A DNA stretch of 64,000 nt. Source: Acidobacteriaceae bacterium (GTDB taxonomy: Bacteria; Acidobacteriota; Terriglobia; Terriglobales; Acidobacteriaceae). A program made the position numbers and the translations under genes. Every line of letters begins with the position of its first letter. The first letter of the stretch is position 1. A model generated the notes under the pieces. The model saw nothing but the letters and a program-made list of their open reading frames with translations. It did not search any database and had not been told where the DNA came from. Below are positions 36,103 to 45,158 of the stretch, piece after piece. The stretch spans positions 1 through 64,000 of the forward strand of contig JARLFX010000008.1 in NCBI GenBank assembly GCA_031296355.1. Direction: 5' to 3'.

Positions 36103-38703
36103 ATGTTCGGCGTTATCGCTCGCAAATTGTTCGGCACGATCAATGATCGCGCGATTAAGGATCTGCAAAAACAGGTTGCCGCGATCAACGCGTTGGAACC
36201 ATCGGTCACCGCGCTGTCCGATGAGGCCCTGAGAGGACGTACAGAATGGCTTCGGGAACGATTGAGCCGGGGAGAAAGCCCGGACGATGTGCTCGCGGAC
36301 GCGTTTGCGACGGTGCGGGACGCGGCACGGCGGGTTTTGGGGCAACGTCCGTTTGACGTCCAGTTGATGGGTGGCATTGTCCTGCATCAGGGTAAGATTG
36401 CCGAAATGGGAACCGGAGAAGGCAAGACGCTGGTCGCGACATTGCCCGTCTACCTCAACGCCCTGGCCGGCAAAGGCGTTCATGTTATCACCGTCAACGA
36501 TTACCTGGCCCGTCGCGATAGTGCCTGGATGGGGCGCGTCTATCATTTCCTCGGCCTGAGCGTTGGCTGCATTGCGCCGGACTTGACAGAGGACCAACGG
36601 CATGCCGCGTATGCCTGTGACGTGGTGTATGGTACGCACAGCGAATTTGGTTTTGACCATCTTCGTGACAACATGGTCTATGATGTCACCAACCAGGTGC
36701 AACGCGCTTTTCATTACGGGATCGTCGATGAGGTCGATTCGATTCTGATCGATGAAGCGCGGACACCGCTGATCATCACAGGTCCAGCACCAGACAGCTC
36801 ATCACTTTACGCAGATGTCGATCGGATCATACCAGAGTTCGATAAGACTGATTACGAGGTTAATGAGCGGGACCGGACCGTCACCTTGACGGAATTCGGA
36901 ACCGAGAAGGCCGAATCCCTGTTGCGTGATGCCGGTTTGCTCAAGACAGAATCGCTCTATGATTTGGCTAATGTCGCGCTGGTTCATCATTTACGCCAGT
37001 CTTTGGATGCGCACATCTTATATGAACGGGACCGTGACTATATTGTTAAAAGTGGCAAGGTTCTGATCGTCGACAGTTTCAGTGGGCGTATCATGGAGGG
37101 GCGGCGCTACGCAGAGGGCTTGCACCAGGCGCTGGAGGCCAAGGAGCGGGTAGCAATTGAACCGGAGACCCGGACGCTGGCCTCGATAACCTATCAGAAC
37201 TATTTCCGGCTTTATCCTAAACTGGCTGGCATGACCGGAACCGCCGTGACCGAGATTGAGGAATTTAGCAATATTTATAACCTCGATGTTGTAACGATCC
37301 CGACCAACCGGCCAAGACGTCGCATCGATTCCGAGGATGCGATCTATCGGAGTACGCGTGAGAAATACGGTGCCATCCTCAAGCAGATCGAGGACTGTCA
37401 CAGCCGGGGACAGCCGGTGCTGGTCGGCACGGTTTCCATTGAGAAATCGGAACTCCTGTCGGCCTTGTTGAAAAAGCGTGATATTCCGCACAATGTCCTG
37501 AATGCCCGCCATCACGAACGGGAAGCCATCCTGGTCGCGCAGGCCGGTCGACCCCGTACCGTGACGATCGCCACGAACATGGCGGGGCGCGGCACGGACA
37601 TTCAGCTCGGCGGTAACCTGGACCTGAGGCTGGACATGGAACTGGCCGATATCCAGGATCCAGCCGCACGGGATGGGCATACGGCGACAATCCGTGCCGA
37701 AATTGAGGCCGCACGCGAACAGGTTCGGCAGGCCGGTGGCCTGTTTGTCATTGGAACCGAGCGTCATGATTCACGACGGATTGACAATCAGCTGCGCGGG
37801 CGGGCAGGCCGCCAGGGCGATCCTGGAGCCACGCAGTTTTTTCTCTCGCTCGAAGACGACCTGCTGCGCCGCTTCGGCTCCGAGCGAATGGATGGCATGT
37901 TGCAGTCCTTGGGAATGGCTGATGGCGAAGCCGTCGTGCATACCTGGATCAGCAAGGCCATCGAAAGGGCTCAGCAGCGGGTCGAAGCCAATCATTTCGA
38001 TTTACGCAAGGGGCTTCTGCGGTTCGACGATGTGATTAACGAACAGCGTAAGGCCATTTACGACTATCGACAGGAGATCCTGGGCGGCGAGGGGTTGCTC
38101 GATACGCTTGAGGTCATGCGCCACGATACCGTCGCGGCCCTGGTGGCCAAGGCCATTCCTCATCATTCATACAGCGAACAGTGGGATCTTGCCGGGCTGC
38201 AGGAACAGGCCCAGCAGATTTTTGATCTTCCGCTTGCGATTGTAGATTGGGGTCACGAAGAGGGTATCGCCGAAAGTGAAATTGAGCAACGGCTACAGCG
38301 CGTGACCGATGAGCGGATGGCGCAGAAGCTGCAAACCTATGGTTCCGCGCGGATGCAAATGGGTGTGCAACATTTTGCCCTGCGGGCTCTGGATGATTTG
38401 TGGCAGGAGCATCTTCTGACGCTCGATTATCTGCGCCATGGCATCAATCTTCGCGCCCATGCCCAGGTCGAGCCGCTCAATGAGTACAAGCGGGAAGCGC
38501 TGTCACTGTTCAAGATCCTGCTGGACCGGTTGCGTGAAGCGATCACCAGCGTGGCAAGCCGGATCGAGGTTTGTGAGTCCGCGCCAACGCCGGATGTGGT
38601 CGATCCTGATCCATTGACATCCCGCAACGCCTTGTGTCCTTGCGGGAGCGGTAAACGCTATAAACACTGTCACGGACGCCTGGATCCGTTGGCTTCAGCG
38701 TGA
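36103..38703 (+). CDS. secA: Preprotein translocase ATPase SecA
   Basis: 866 residues from ATG 36103 ([20 protein letters not shown]), with GAGG seven bases upstream. It holds the full SecA set: Walker [32 protein letters not shown], Walker [20 protein letters not shown], the second nucleotide domain [34 protein letters not shown], the helical wing with [20 protein letters not shown], and a C-terminal zinc SEC-C motif [14 protein letters not shown]. It drives preproteins through SecYEG. The sequence style is alphaproteobacterial. It looks fully functional and may be the housekeeping copy. Its context is unusual: a small secreted protein and four TPR-GT9 genes follow on the same strand with gaps of 38 and 29 bases. 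Confidence 0.97.
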   Translation: MFGVIARKLFGTINDRAIKDLQKQVAAINALEPSVTALSDEALRGRTEWLRERLSRGESPDDVLADAFATVRDAARRVLGQRPFDVQLMGGIVLHQGKIAEMGTGEGKTLVATLPVYLNALAGKGVHVITVNDYLARRDSAWMGRVYHFLGLSVGCIAPDLTEDQRHAAYACDVVYGTHSEFGFDHLRDNMVYDVTNQVQRAFHYGIVDEVDSILIDEARTPLIITGPAPDSSSLYADVDRIIPEFDKTDYEVNERDRTVTLTEFGTEKAESLLRDAGLLKTESLYDLANVALVHHLRQSLDAHILYERDRDYIVKSGKVLIVDSFSGRIMEGRRYAEGLHQALEAKERVAIEPETRTLASITYQNYFRLYPKLAGMTGTAVTEIEEFSNIYNLDVVTIPTNRPRRRIDSEDAIYRSTREKYGAILKQIEDCHSRGQPVLVGTVSIEKSELLSALLKKRDIPHNVLNARHHEREAILVAQAGRPRTVTIATNMAGRGTDIQLGGNLDLRLDMELADIQDPAARDGHTATIRAEIEAAREQVRQAGGLFVIGTERHDSRRIDNQLRGRAGRQGDPGATQFFLSLEDDLLRRFGSERMDGMLQSLGMADGEAVVHTWISKAIERAQQRVEANHFDLRKGLLRFDDVINEQRKAIYDYRQEILGGEGLLDTLEVMRHDTVAALVAKAIPHHSYSEQWDLAGLQEQAQQIFDLPLAIVDWGHEEGIAESEIEQRLQRVTDERMAQKLQTYGSARMQMGVQHFALRALDDLWQEHLLTLDYLRHGINLRAHAQVEPLNEYKREALSLFKILLDRLREAITSVASRIEVCESAPTPDVVDPDPLTSRNALCPCGSGKRYKHCHGRLDPLASA

Positions 38704-38741
38704 TCGGGAACCGTCTGCTTCCACCGGGGAAAAGAGGTACC

Positions 38742-39188
38742 ATGGTTCGCCATTCTCCGCTTATTCCAGTCGGGCTCGGTTTGATGATGTTTCTGGGGAC
38801 CGTCGGCGGCGCATCTTTGGTTTTTGCCGATCCGACCCCCGCGCTTGGGGCCGACCGTCCCGCTGGATCGTCTTCGGCAGATCCGTTGCCGTCCCGTCGG
38901 GCTGCCGAAATCGCTCTGATCGATCGGGCCCGCGAACAAGGACGGATCCGCGTAATCGTTTCGCTGCGCCTTGATCAACCGGGTGGGAAGATCACACCCG
39001 GGGACGAGGCGGCCCTGCTGGCCGAAGTTCCCCCCGGTAGCGTCCGGGTCGTTTCACATTTTCAATCCCAGCAGGCATTGGTTGTCGAGGCTGACACCGA
39101 CGGCATTCGGGCGCTGCTGATGGATCGCCGCGTTGCCCGTTTGGAGGAGGATCGCCGGTCAAGGCCGTTACGATCTCCTTCCCCCTGA
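38742..39188 (+). CDS. Small secreted protein resembling a stand-alone subtilase propeptide (I9-like)
   Basis: 148 residues from ATG 38742, preceded by AGAGGT. An N-terminal signal peptide (LIPVGLGLMMFLGTVGGASL, cleavage near ADP at about residue 35) is followed by a disordered Pro/Ser stretch. One domain follows: RIRVIVSLRLDQPGG, VRVVSHFQSQQALVVEADTD and RALLMDRRVARLEEDR. That order of strands and the closing 'V-x-x-L-E-E-D' is how I9 inhibitor propeptides of subtilisin-type proteases end, directly before the catalytic domain. Here no protease domain follows: the chain ends after RSRPLRSPSP. It could inhibit or chaperone a separate protease. It lies between secA and the TPR-GT9 genes. Confidence 0.6.
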   Translation: MVRHSPLIPVGLGLMMFLGTVGGASLVFADPTPALGADRPAGSSSADPLPSRRAAEIALIDRAREQGRIRVIVSLRLDQPGGKITPGDEAALLAEVPPGSVRVVSHFQSQQALVVEADTDGIRALLMDRRVARLEEDRRSRPLRSPSP

Positions 39189-39217
39189 GCGGCAAGAATT
39201 TCCAGCGAGACAATCGG

Positions 39218-41164
39218 ATGCGTGAGCTTGATCGTTCCTTGATTATCGCAATCGAGCGTCATCGTGATGGTCGACTTGCAGAGGCCGAAGCGATTTATCG
39301 TGAGGTTCTGGCCGCCAATCCCCAGCATTCCGACGCTTTGCATCTGCTTGGCGTTCTGGCGCATCAGGTCGGTCGAGATGACGTCGCGATCGGACTGATC
39401 CGGCAGGCTATCGCGCACAGTCCCGGAATCGCCGACTTTCACAACAATCTGGGCGAGGCGTTTCGCGCGGCCGCGCGACGGGAGGCCGCAAGGTCGTGTT
39501 ACCGTAACGCACTGATTCTTCAGCCCGACCATGCCAACGCGATCACCAATTACGCAATCGCGCCTGATCGGGGCGATAGCCTTCAGATGGCCGTGGCCTT
39601 GCAGCGGCGCTTATGCCGCCTGACGCCACAGTCGGCGCAAGCGTTGTGGCAATTGGCCGCCCTGTTGCGGGATGTGGGCGACCCCGGTCATGCTTACCGG
39701 CTGCTTTGTCGGGCTCTGACGCTGGAGCCGGGTTATGGTGACGCCCTCAACAATTTTGGTCTGCTGTTGCGCGACACAGGACAGTTTGTGACCGCAACGG
39801 CGATATTGAGGCGAGCCCATCATTTGAATCCCTCTGCGATCGATCCATTGATCAATCTCGGGAATGTGCTCCACGATCTCAAACGTCCGCACGATGCCGC
39901 GACTTGTGTACGATTCGCCTTGCGATTGGCGCCATCCCGAGTTGAATCGTGGTTCAATTTGGCCAACATCCTCGCCGACACCGCCACACCGGAGCTGGCG
40001 ATTCCGGGTTATCGGCGCGCCTGGCTGCTGCGCCGGACTGCTGATCCCCTGATCAATCTTGGCATTATCTGGCGGACTCTGGACCACAGCGGCCGCGCCG
40101 TGGCCTGCTTGCGGAGGGCGCAGGAGATCGATCCTGGCCATCCGGCGGCGGTGACCAACCTGGCTACCGCCCTCCATGATCAAGGCGATTTTGCCGGCGC
40201 TCTGGTTCAACATGGCCGGGCGCTCCGACTTGATGGCACGCTTGCGGAGATCCGGAATAATCACGCCCAAACTCGGTTGATGATCGGCGATTATGCAGCG
40301 GGGTGGCCTGATTATGAAGGGCGGATCGCCCTGGTGTTTGGTGATGAGCTGTCCAAGCCACGCTGGAATGGTGAGTATCTGGCCGGGAAGACGGTTTTGG
40401 TGCAGGCCGAACAGGGGCTGGGCGACACGCTGCAATTCCTGCGTTACGTGCCCTTGGTCACGGCGCGCGGGGGGCGGGTGGTGCTGGCGATACAGCGACA
40501 GCTTGTCAGCCTTTTGAAGGATTTTTCATGTGTTGAAGAGCTGGTCGCAATCGGTGACCCTTTGCCGTCGTTCGATTGCTGGATACCGCTGCTGAGCCTT
40601 CCCTTGGTATTCGCGACAACCTTGGAGACTATTCCCGGACCGAAAGCCTATCTTCGGGCCGATCCGAAGCAAGTCGCACGATGGCGGCAGCGTTTGGGGG
40701 ATGGCATCCGTGTCGGATTGGTATGGGCCGGCAGTCCCGGTGTCGGCACGCTTCGCCAACGGACTTGTTCTTTGGATGCACTGGCTCCTCTGTTGGACGT
40801 GCCGGGGATCCGTTGGTTTTCTCTCCAGAAAGGGCCACACGCCGCCGATCTGGCGCAGCGGGGCTGGCAGGATCGCGTTACCGATCTTGATCCTCTGATC
40901 GATAATTTCGCTGATACCGCGGCGATCATCGCCAATCTCGATCTGGTGGTGTCGGTCGACACCTCGGTCGCTCATCTGACCGGGGCACTGGGGCAACCTT
41001 GCTGGGTTTTATTGAAGTTCGCCCCCGACTGGCGCTGGATGCTCAATCGGACCGACAGTCCCTGGTACCCCAGCTTGCGTCTGTTCCGACAGCCTCGACC
41101 CGGTGATTGGGCGGCGGTTGCGGCGGATGTCGGCGATGCCTTGCGTCAGTGTGCGAAAGGATGA
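39218..41164 (+). CDS. TPR protein with GT9-like domain (array copy 1)
   Basis: 648 residues. The TPR head (IAIERHRDGRLAEAEAIYRE, DALHLLGVLAHQVG) begins a run of about ten TPR units to residue ~385. The GT9-like domain has QAEQGLGDTLQFLRYVPLV (~392), a divergent LVWAGSPGVGTLRQRTCSL where sister copies have N-D-R-N-RSCP, SLQKGPHAADL, VDTSVAHLTGALGQPCWVLL, and FAPDWRWMLNR with WYPSLRLFRQ. The altered donor-region loop and LNR instead of LDR may mean changed specificity or activity. It starts 29 bases after the propeptide-like gene and ends in an ATGA overlap with the next copy. Confidence 0.85.
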   Translation: MRELDRSLIIAIERHRDGRLAEAEAIYREVLAANPQHSDALHLLGVLAHQVGRDDVAIGLIRQAIAHSPGIADFHNNLGEAFRAAARREAARSCYRNALILQPDHANAITNYAIAPDRGDSLQMAVALQRRLCRLTPQSAQALWQLAALLRDVGDPGHAYRLLCRALTLEPGYGDALNNFGLLLRDTGQFVTATAILRRAHHLNPSAIDPLINLGNVLHDLKRPHDAATCVRFALRLAPSRVESWFNLANILADTATPELAIPGYRRAWLLRRTADPLINLGIIWRTLDHSGRAVACLRRAQEIDPGHPAAVTNLATALHDQGDFAGALVQHGRALRLDGTLAEIRNNHAQTRLMIGDYAAGWPDYEGRIALVFGDELSKPRWNGEYLAGKTVLVQAEQGLGDTLQFLRYVPLVTARGGRVVLAIQRQLVSLLKDFSCVEELVAIGDPLPSFDCWIPLLSLPLVFATTLETIPGPKAYLRADPKQVARWRQRLGDGIRVGLVWAGSPGVGTLRQRTCSLDALAPLLDVPGIRWFSLQKGPHAADLAQRGWQDRVTDLDPLIDNFADTAAIIANLDLVVSVDTSVAHLTGALGQPCWVLLKFAPDWRWMLNRTDSPWYPSLRLFRQPRPGDWAAVAADVGDALRQCAKG

Positions 41165-43416
41165 CAATCGTACAATCCCTGAATCTCGCGCTGTCCCACC
41201 ATGGCGCCGGCCGGTTAGCCGAGGCGGAGGGCTTGTATCGGCAGATCCTGGCTGTCGATCCGGAACAGCCGGATGCGCTGCATTGGCTGGGCTTTCTGGC
41301 CCATCAGGCCGGGCATGGTGAAGCGGCTTTGCAATTGATGACCCGCTCGTTGTCGCGGGCGCCACACATCGCCAACTATCACAATAATCTGGGCCAGGTA
41401 CTGGCCACGCAAAAGCGCAATGCCGCTCCCGCGTTCCGGAATGCCATCATTCTCAGTCCGGAATTGCCCGAAGCCTACATCAATCTGGCGCAACGCTTGT
41501 CCAGGGACGGCCAGGTCGGCGCCGCCTTGGTCTTGCTGGATCAAGCCGCATATTTGTCGCCCGATGTTGCGGACATCTACAACGCTCAGGGATTGGTCTG
41601 GAAGCAACGGGGGGACTTCGCGCGTGCCGCGATGCGCTATCGTCAGGCGCTGGAGCGCGACCCCTGTCACGCCGCAGCGGTCAACAATCTGGGCGCCGTG
41701 CTCCTGCGCCAACAGCAGAGACGAGCCGCCACCGCCGCGTTCCGTCACGCGATCGTGGTCGGACCCATGCAGGCCGAGGGCTATCTCAACCTCGCGGAAA
41801 TAATGGCGCCGCGGGATTGTGCGCAAGCCATGGCTTTGTGCCGCCGCGCACTGACGCTGCGACACGACCTGGCCGCGGTCTCTGTCACGGTGGCGCGATT
41901 GGCGGCGCGGAACCAGACTCTCGCTGCGGCCACCGCCTGGTTGACCCAGGCATTGATTCTGACACCGGCAGCACCAGGAATTTTGAGTGCCTGGGCGCAG
42001 CAAGCCCTGTCAAAAAGCCAGACCGAAAAGGCCACGAGCTGGGCGCGTCGGGCTTGCCATCTCAACCCCTGTCATCTCGACGCCCTGGTCAGCCTGGGCC
42101 AGTCGTTGGAGCGATCGGGGAAGGCCGAGAAGGCCGAGCGATGTCTCGTCTCTGCACTGATTCAGGATCCGTCGAGTCCTGCGATCGTCGTTTTGGGTGC
42201 GGTCCTCCGCCAGACCAAACGGAAGAGCGAGGCTTTGGCCTGGTCATCGAGAGGATGTCGCGTCAATCCGGATGATGATCGCGCGCGAACGGAACTTGGC
42301 CTGACGCTGGCAGAGCTCGATCGCTTCGACGAGGCGTCCGTGGCATTCCGGTGCGTACTAAGCCACAAGCCAGATGATGCCGAGACCTGGGCGGCACTGG
42401 CCAATGTCCTGATGGCCCAGGCCGAACCGGGCGCGGTGGCCCTGTATCGGCGGGGGCTGGTCATCGAACCAGAGCACCCGGCAATTCGTTGGAATTTGGC
42501 CCTGGCTTTGCTGCGCCACGGTGACTTCACAGTTGGATGGGCGAACCACGAAGCGCGCTTGCTTTTGACGGGACCGCAGAAGATCCGGCTTCCGGAACTG
42601 TCAACTTCGATCTGGGACGGCCAGGATCTGACGGGGCGAACCCTTTTGCTGCACACTGAACAGGGATTGGGTGACACGCTGCAGTTCGTGCGCTATGTGC
42701 CACTCGTCGCGGCGCGCGGCGGCAAGATCGTGCTGGTGGCACCGCGGCCTCTGGTAAACCTGTTGCGGAGCCTTCCTGGTGTCGATGTCTTGATTGCGAC
42801 GGGCGATCCTGTACCGCCCTTCGATTTTTGGTTGCCATTACTGAGCTTGCCACGCGTCTTCAGCACGACCCTGGACACGATCCCGGAGCGGACACCTTAT
42901 CTGCGGGCTGATCCGGAATGCGTTGCGACGTGGCAGCAGCGCCTGGGGAATGGCATCCGCGTTGGACTGGTGTGGGCCGGAAGTCCCGGAAATGGCAATG
43001 ACCGCAATCGCTCCTGTCCCCTTGAGCTGTTGGTCCCTCTGCTGGCGGTCCCGGGAATCCGCTGGTTTTCTCTCCAAAAAGGATCGCGTGCCGCCGATCC
43101 CGCCCGATTGGGCTGGCAAGAGCGCATCACCGATCTCGATCCCCTGATCGACGATTTCGCCGATACCGCGGCGATCATTGCCAATCTCGATCTGGTGGTG
43201 TCCGTCGATACTTCGGTTGCCCACCTGACGGGCGCGCTGGGCCAAGCCTGCTGGGTCCTTCTGCCCTTCGCTCCCGACTGGCGCTGGATGCTCGATCGGA
43301 CCGACAGCCCCTGGTATCCCCGTTCGCGTTTGTTCCGGCAGACACGACCAGGTGACTGGAGTGCTGTCGTCACCGCCGTTGCGACCGCCCTCGCTGGACT
43401 CAGCTCATGTCATTAG
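41161..43416 (+). CDS. TPR protein with GT9-like domain (array copy 2, longest TPR region)
   Basis: 751 residues from the ATG at 41161 in a 4-base overlap with copy 1. It has about thirteen TPR units (head ALSHHGAGRLAEAEGLYRQI), then the GT9-like domain from residue ~495: HTEQGLGDTLQFVRYVPLV, LVWAGSPGNGNDRNRSCPL, SLQKGSRAADPARLGW, VDTSVAHLTGALGQACWVLL, FAPDWRWMLDRTDSPWYP. All modules of the array share these positions. The first 110 residues are almost identical to those of copy 4, pointing to recent duplication or gene conversion. It probably acts in the cytoplasm on a protein acceptor held by the TPR groove. The stop overlaps copy 3 by 10 bases. Confidence 0.85.
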   Translation: MTIVQSLNLALSHHGAGRLAEAEGLYRQILAVDPEQPDALHWLGFLAHQAGHGEAALQLMTRSLSRAPHIANYHNNLGQVLATQKRNAAPAFRNAIILSPELPEAYINLAQRLSRDGQVGAALVLLDQAAYLSPDVADIYNAQGLVWKQRGDFARAAMRYRQALERDPCHAAAVNNLGAVLLRQQQRRAATAAFRHAIVVGPMQAEGYLNLAEIMAPRDCAQAMALCRRALTLRHDLAAVSVTVARLAARNQTLAAATAWLTQALILTPAAPGILSAWAQQALSKSQTEKATSWARRACHLNPCHLDALVSLGQSLERSGKAEKAERCLVSALIQDPSSPAIVVLGAVLRQTKRKSEALAWSSRGCRVNPDDDRARTELGLTLAELDRFDEASVAFRCVLSHKPDDAETWAALANVLMAQAEPGAVALYRRGLVIEPEHPAIRWNLALALLRHGDFTVGWANHEARLLLTGPQKIRLPELSTSIWDGQDLTGRTLLLHTEQGLGDTLQFVRYVPLVAARGGKIVLVAPRPLVNLLRSLPGVDVLIATGDPVPPFDFWLPLLSLPRVFSTTLDTIPERTPYLRADPECVATWQQRLGNGIRVGLVWAGSPGNGNDRNRSCPLELLVPLLAVPGIRWFSLQKGSRAADPARLGWQERITDLDPLIDDFADTAAIIANLDLVVSVDTSVAHLTGALGQACWVLLPFAPDWRWMLDRTDSPWYPRSRLFRQTRPGDWSAVVTAVATALAGLSSCH

Positions 43417-45158
43417 CCGAAACCCTGTCAACCGCGATCGCGCATCATCAGGCCGGGCAGATGGCCGAAGCCGAGGCGCTCTATCGTCGTATTTTGGCCG
43501 ATGATCCCGGTGAGCCCGATGCCTTGCATCTGCTGGGGGTTTTGGCCCACCAGGTCGGTCAGACCGGACCCGCGATCGAACTGATCGTCCAGGCGATCAA
43601 TCGTCGACCTGCGGTCGCCGCGTATCATGTCAATCTTGGCGAAGTGCTGCGGATCGCTGGTCGCCCCGAACCCCGGCGGATCTGCTTTCGGAACGTCCTG
43701 GTGCTGGACCCGTCAGCAGGTGCGGCTTTGCGCGCCCTTGCGTCGTATGCTCTTATTGAGGGCAAGCGACCCGCGGCGATTCAGCTTTTTCGCCGGTCGT
43801 TGCGGTTGGCGCCACTTGACAGCCAAACATGTCACGATCTCGGTCTTGCGCTCCAGATTGAGGGGGACTTTGAGCGCGCGAAACGCTCCTATCGGCAGGC
43901 CTTGTGTCTTGAGCCGGCCTTCGGTTCGGTTATCACCAACCTGGTTGTCGCATTTCAACAAGATCGCCAACTCACGGAGGCTCTGACATGGAGCCGACGT
44001 GTCGTTCGGCTTGATCCAACACCTGCCGCTTTGGGCAATTTGGGCGGCATTCTGTGTCTCCACGATCGTCGCCGCGACGCCGTGATCGCCATGCGGCAGG
44101 CGCTTCGGCTCGAGCCGTCGTTTAACGACACCCATCTCAATCTTGCCCGAACGCTGGTGGAATTGGGTCAGCTGTCTGAAGCCCGACGTCGTTATGACAG
44201 CGTCCTGGCACTCGACCCCGATCACCAGGATGCCCGCCTTGGCCGCGGGCTCTGTCTGTTGCGCGCGGGCGACTTTCGTCGTGGCTGGGCCGATCACGAA
44301 ATCCGGTTCAAGACGCATGCCTATAGTTTCAATGGCAGGCTGATGGATACGCCGCGCTGGAATGGTGAGACACTGAGTGGGCAAACCGTGTTGCTGCTCG
44401 CCGAGCAAGGCGTGGGCGATACGCTACAGTTTTTGCGCTATGCCCCGCTGGTGGCGGCGCGGGGGGGGCGGGTCATTGTGACGGTCCAGCGATCGTTGCT
44501 GAAACTGTTGAGTGGGTTCCCGGGTATCGCCGATCTGATCGCGTCCGACGAATCGCTCCCGGCTTTTGACCGCTGGTTGCCGCTACTAAGTCTGCCGCTG
44601 GTGTTCGACACGACCCTGGAGACGATTCCTGGAACGGTGCCCTATCTGCGAGCCGATCCGGACGCCGTGGCGACATGGTGTCGGCGCCTTGGCGGTGGCA
44701 TCCGGGTGGGGTTGGTGTGGGCTGGCAATCCGGAGCATCTCAACGATTGCAACCGGTCCTGTCCCGTGGACGCATTAGCCCCTCTGCTGGCAATACCAGA
44801 GATTCGTTGGTTTTCTCTCCAGAAGGGGTCACGCGCCGCCGATCTGGCGCGACTGGGTTGGCAGGACCGCATCACCGATCTCGATCCCCTGATCGGTGAT
44901 TACGCCGATACCGCGGCGATCATTGCCAATCTCGATCTGGTGGTGTCGGTCGATACCTCGGTTGCCCATTTGACCGGGGCACTGGGTCGGCCTGGGTCGA
45001 TTTTGCTGCCGTTCATTCCCGACTGGCGCTGGATGCTCGATCGACCGGACAATCCCTGGTATCCCACACTGCGCCTGTTCCGGCAGCCCCGGCCCGGTGA
45101 CTGGGCAGCAGTTGTGGCGGATGTCGGCGATACCTTGCGGGCGTTGGGACAACAATGA
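43407..45158 (+). CDS. TPR protein with GT9-like domain (array copy 3)
   Basis: 583 residues. Head AIAHHQAGQMAEAEALYRRI and about eight TPR units (residues 1-320) precede a GT9-like domain: LAEQGVGDTLQFLRYAPLV (~327), LVWAGNPEHLNDCNRSCPV, SLQKGSRAADLARLGW, VDTSVAHLTGALGRPGSILL, PDWRWMLDRPDNPWYP. It is the shortest single-unit copy. GQGLGD becomes GQGVGD-like here (EQGVGD), a conservative change. The ATG lies inside the end of copy 2 and the stop overlaps copy 4 (ATGA), so the four genes are translationally coupled. Confidence 0.85.
   Translation: MSLAETLSTAIAHHQAGQMAEAEALYRRILADDPGEPDALHLLGVLAHQVGQTGPAIELIVQAINRRPAVAAYHVNLGEVLRIAGRPEPRRICFRNVLVLDPSAGAALRALASYALIEGKRPAAIQLFRRSLRLAPLDSQTCHDLGLALQIEGDFERAKRSYRQALCLEPAFGSVITNLVVAFQQDRQLTEALTWSRRVVRLDPTPAALGNLGGILCLHDRRRDAVIAMRQALRLEPSFNDTHLNLARTLVELGQLSEARRRYDSVLALDPDHQDARLGRGLCLLRAGDFRRGWADHEIRFKTHAYSFNGRLMDTPRWNGETLSGQTVLLLAEQGVGDTLQFLRYAPLVAARGGRVIVTVQRSLLKLLSGFPGIADLIASDESLPAFDRWLPLLSLPLVFDTTLETIPGTVPYLRADPDAVATWCRRLGGGIRVGLVWAGNPEHLNDCNRSCPVDALAPLLAIPEIRWFSLQKGSRAADLARLGWQDRITDLDPLIGDYADTAAIIANLDLVVSVDTSVAHLTGALGRPGSILLPFIPDWRWMLDRPDNPWYPTLRLFRQPRPGDWAAVVADVGDTLRALGQQ

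Noticed and set aside
36598..37767. CRISPR arrays, tRNA or rRNA genes anywhere in the window
   Set aside because: None was recognised in any part of the sequence; the coordinates given here are only a placeholder inside secA.
36103..38703. SecA as a specialised SecA2
   Set aside because: Length, full motif set and C-terminal zinc motif are those of a normal SecA; specialisation rests only on gene context.
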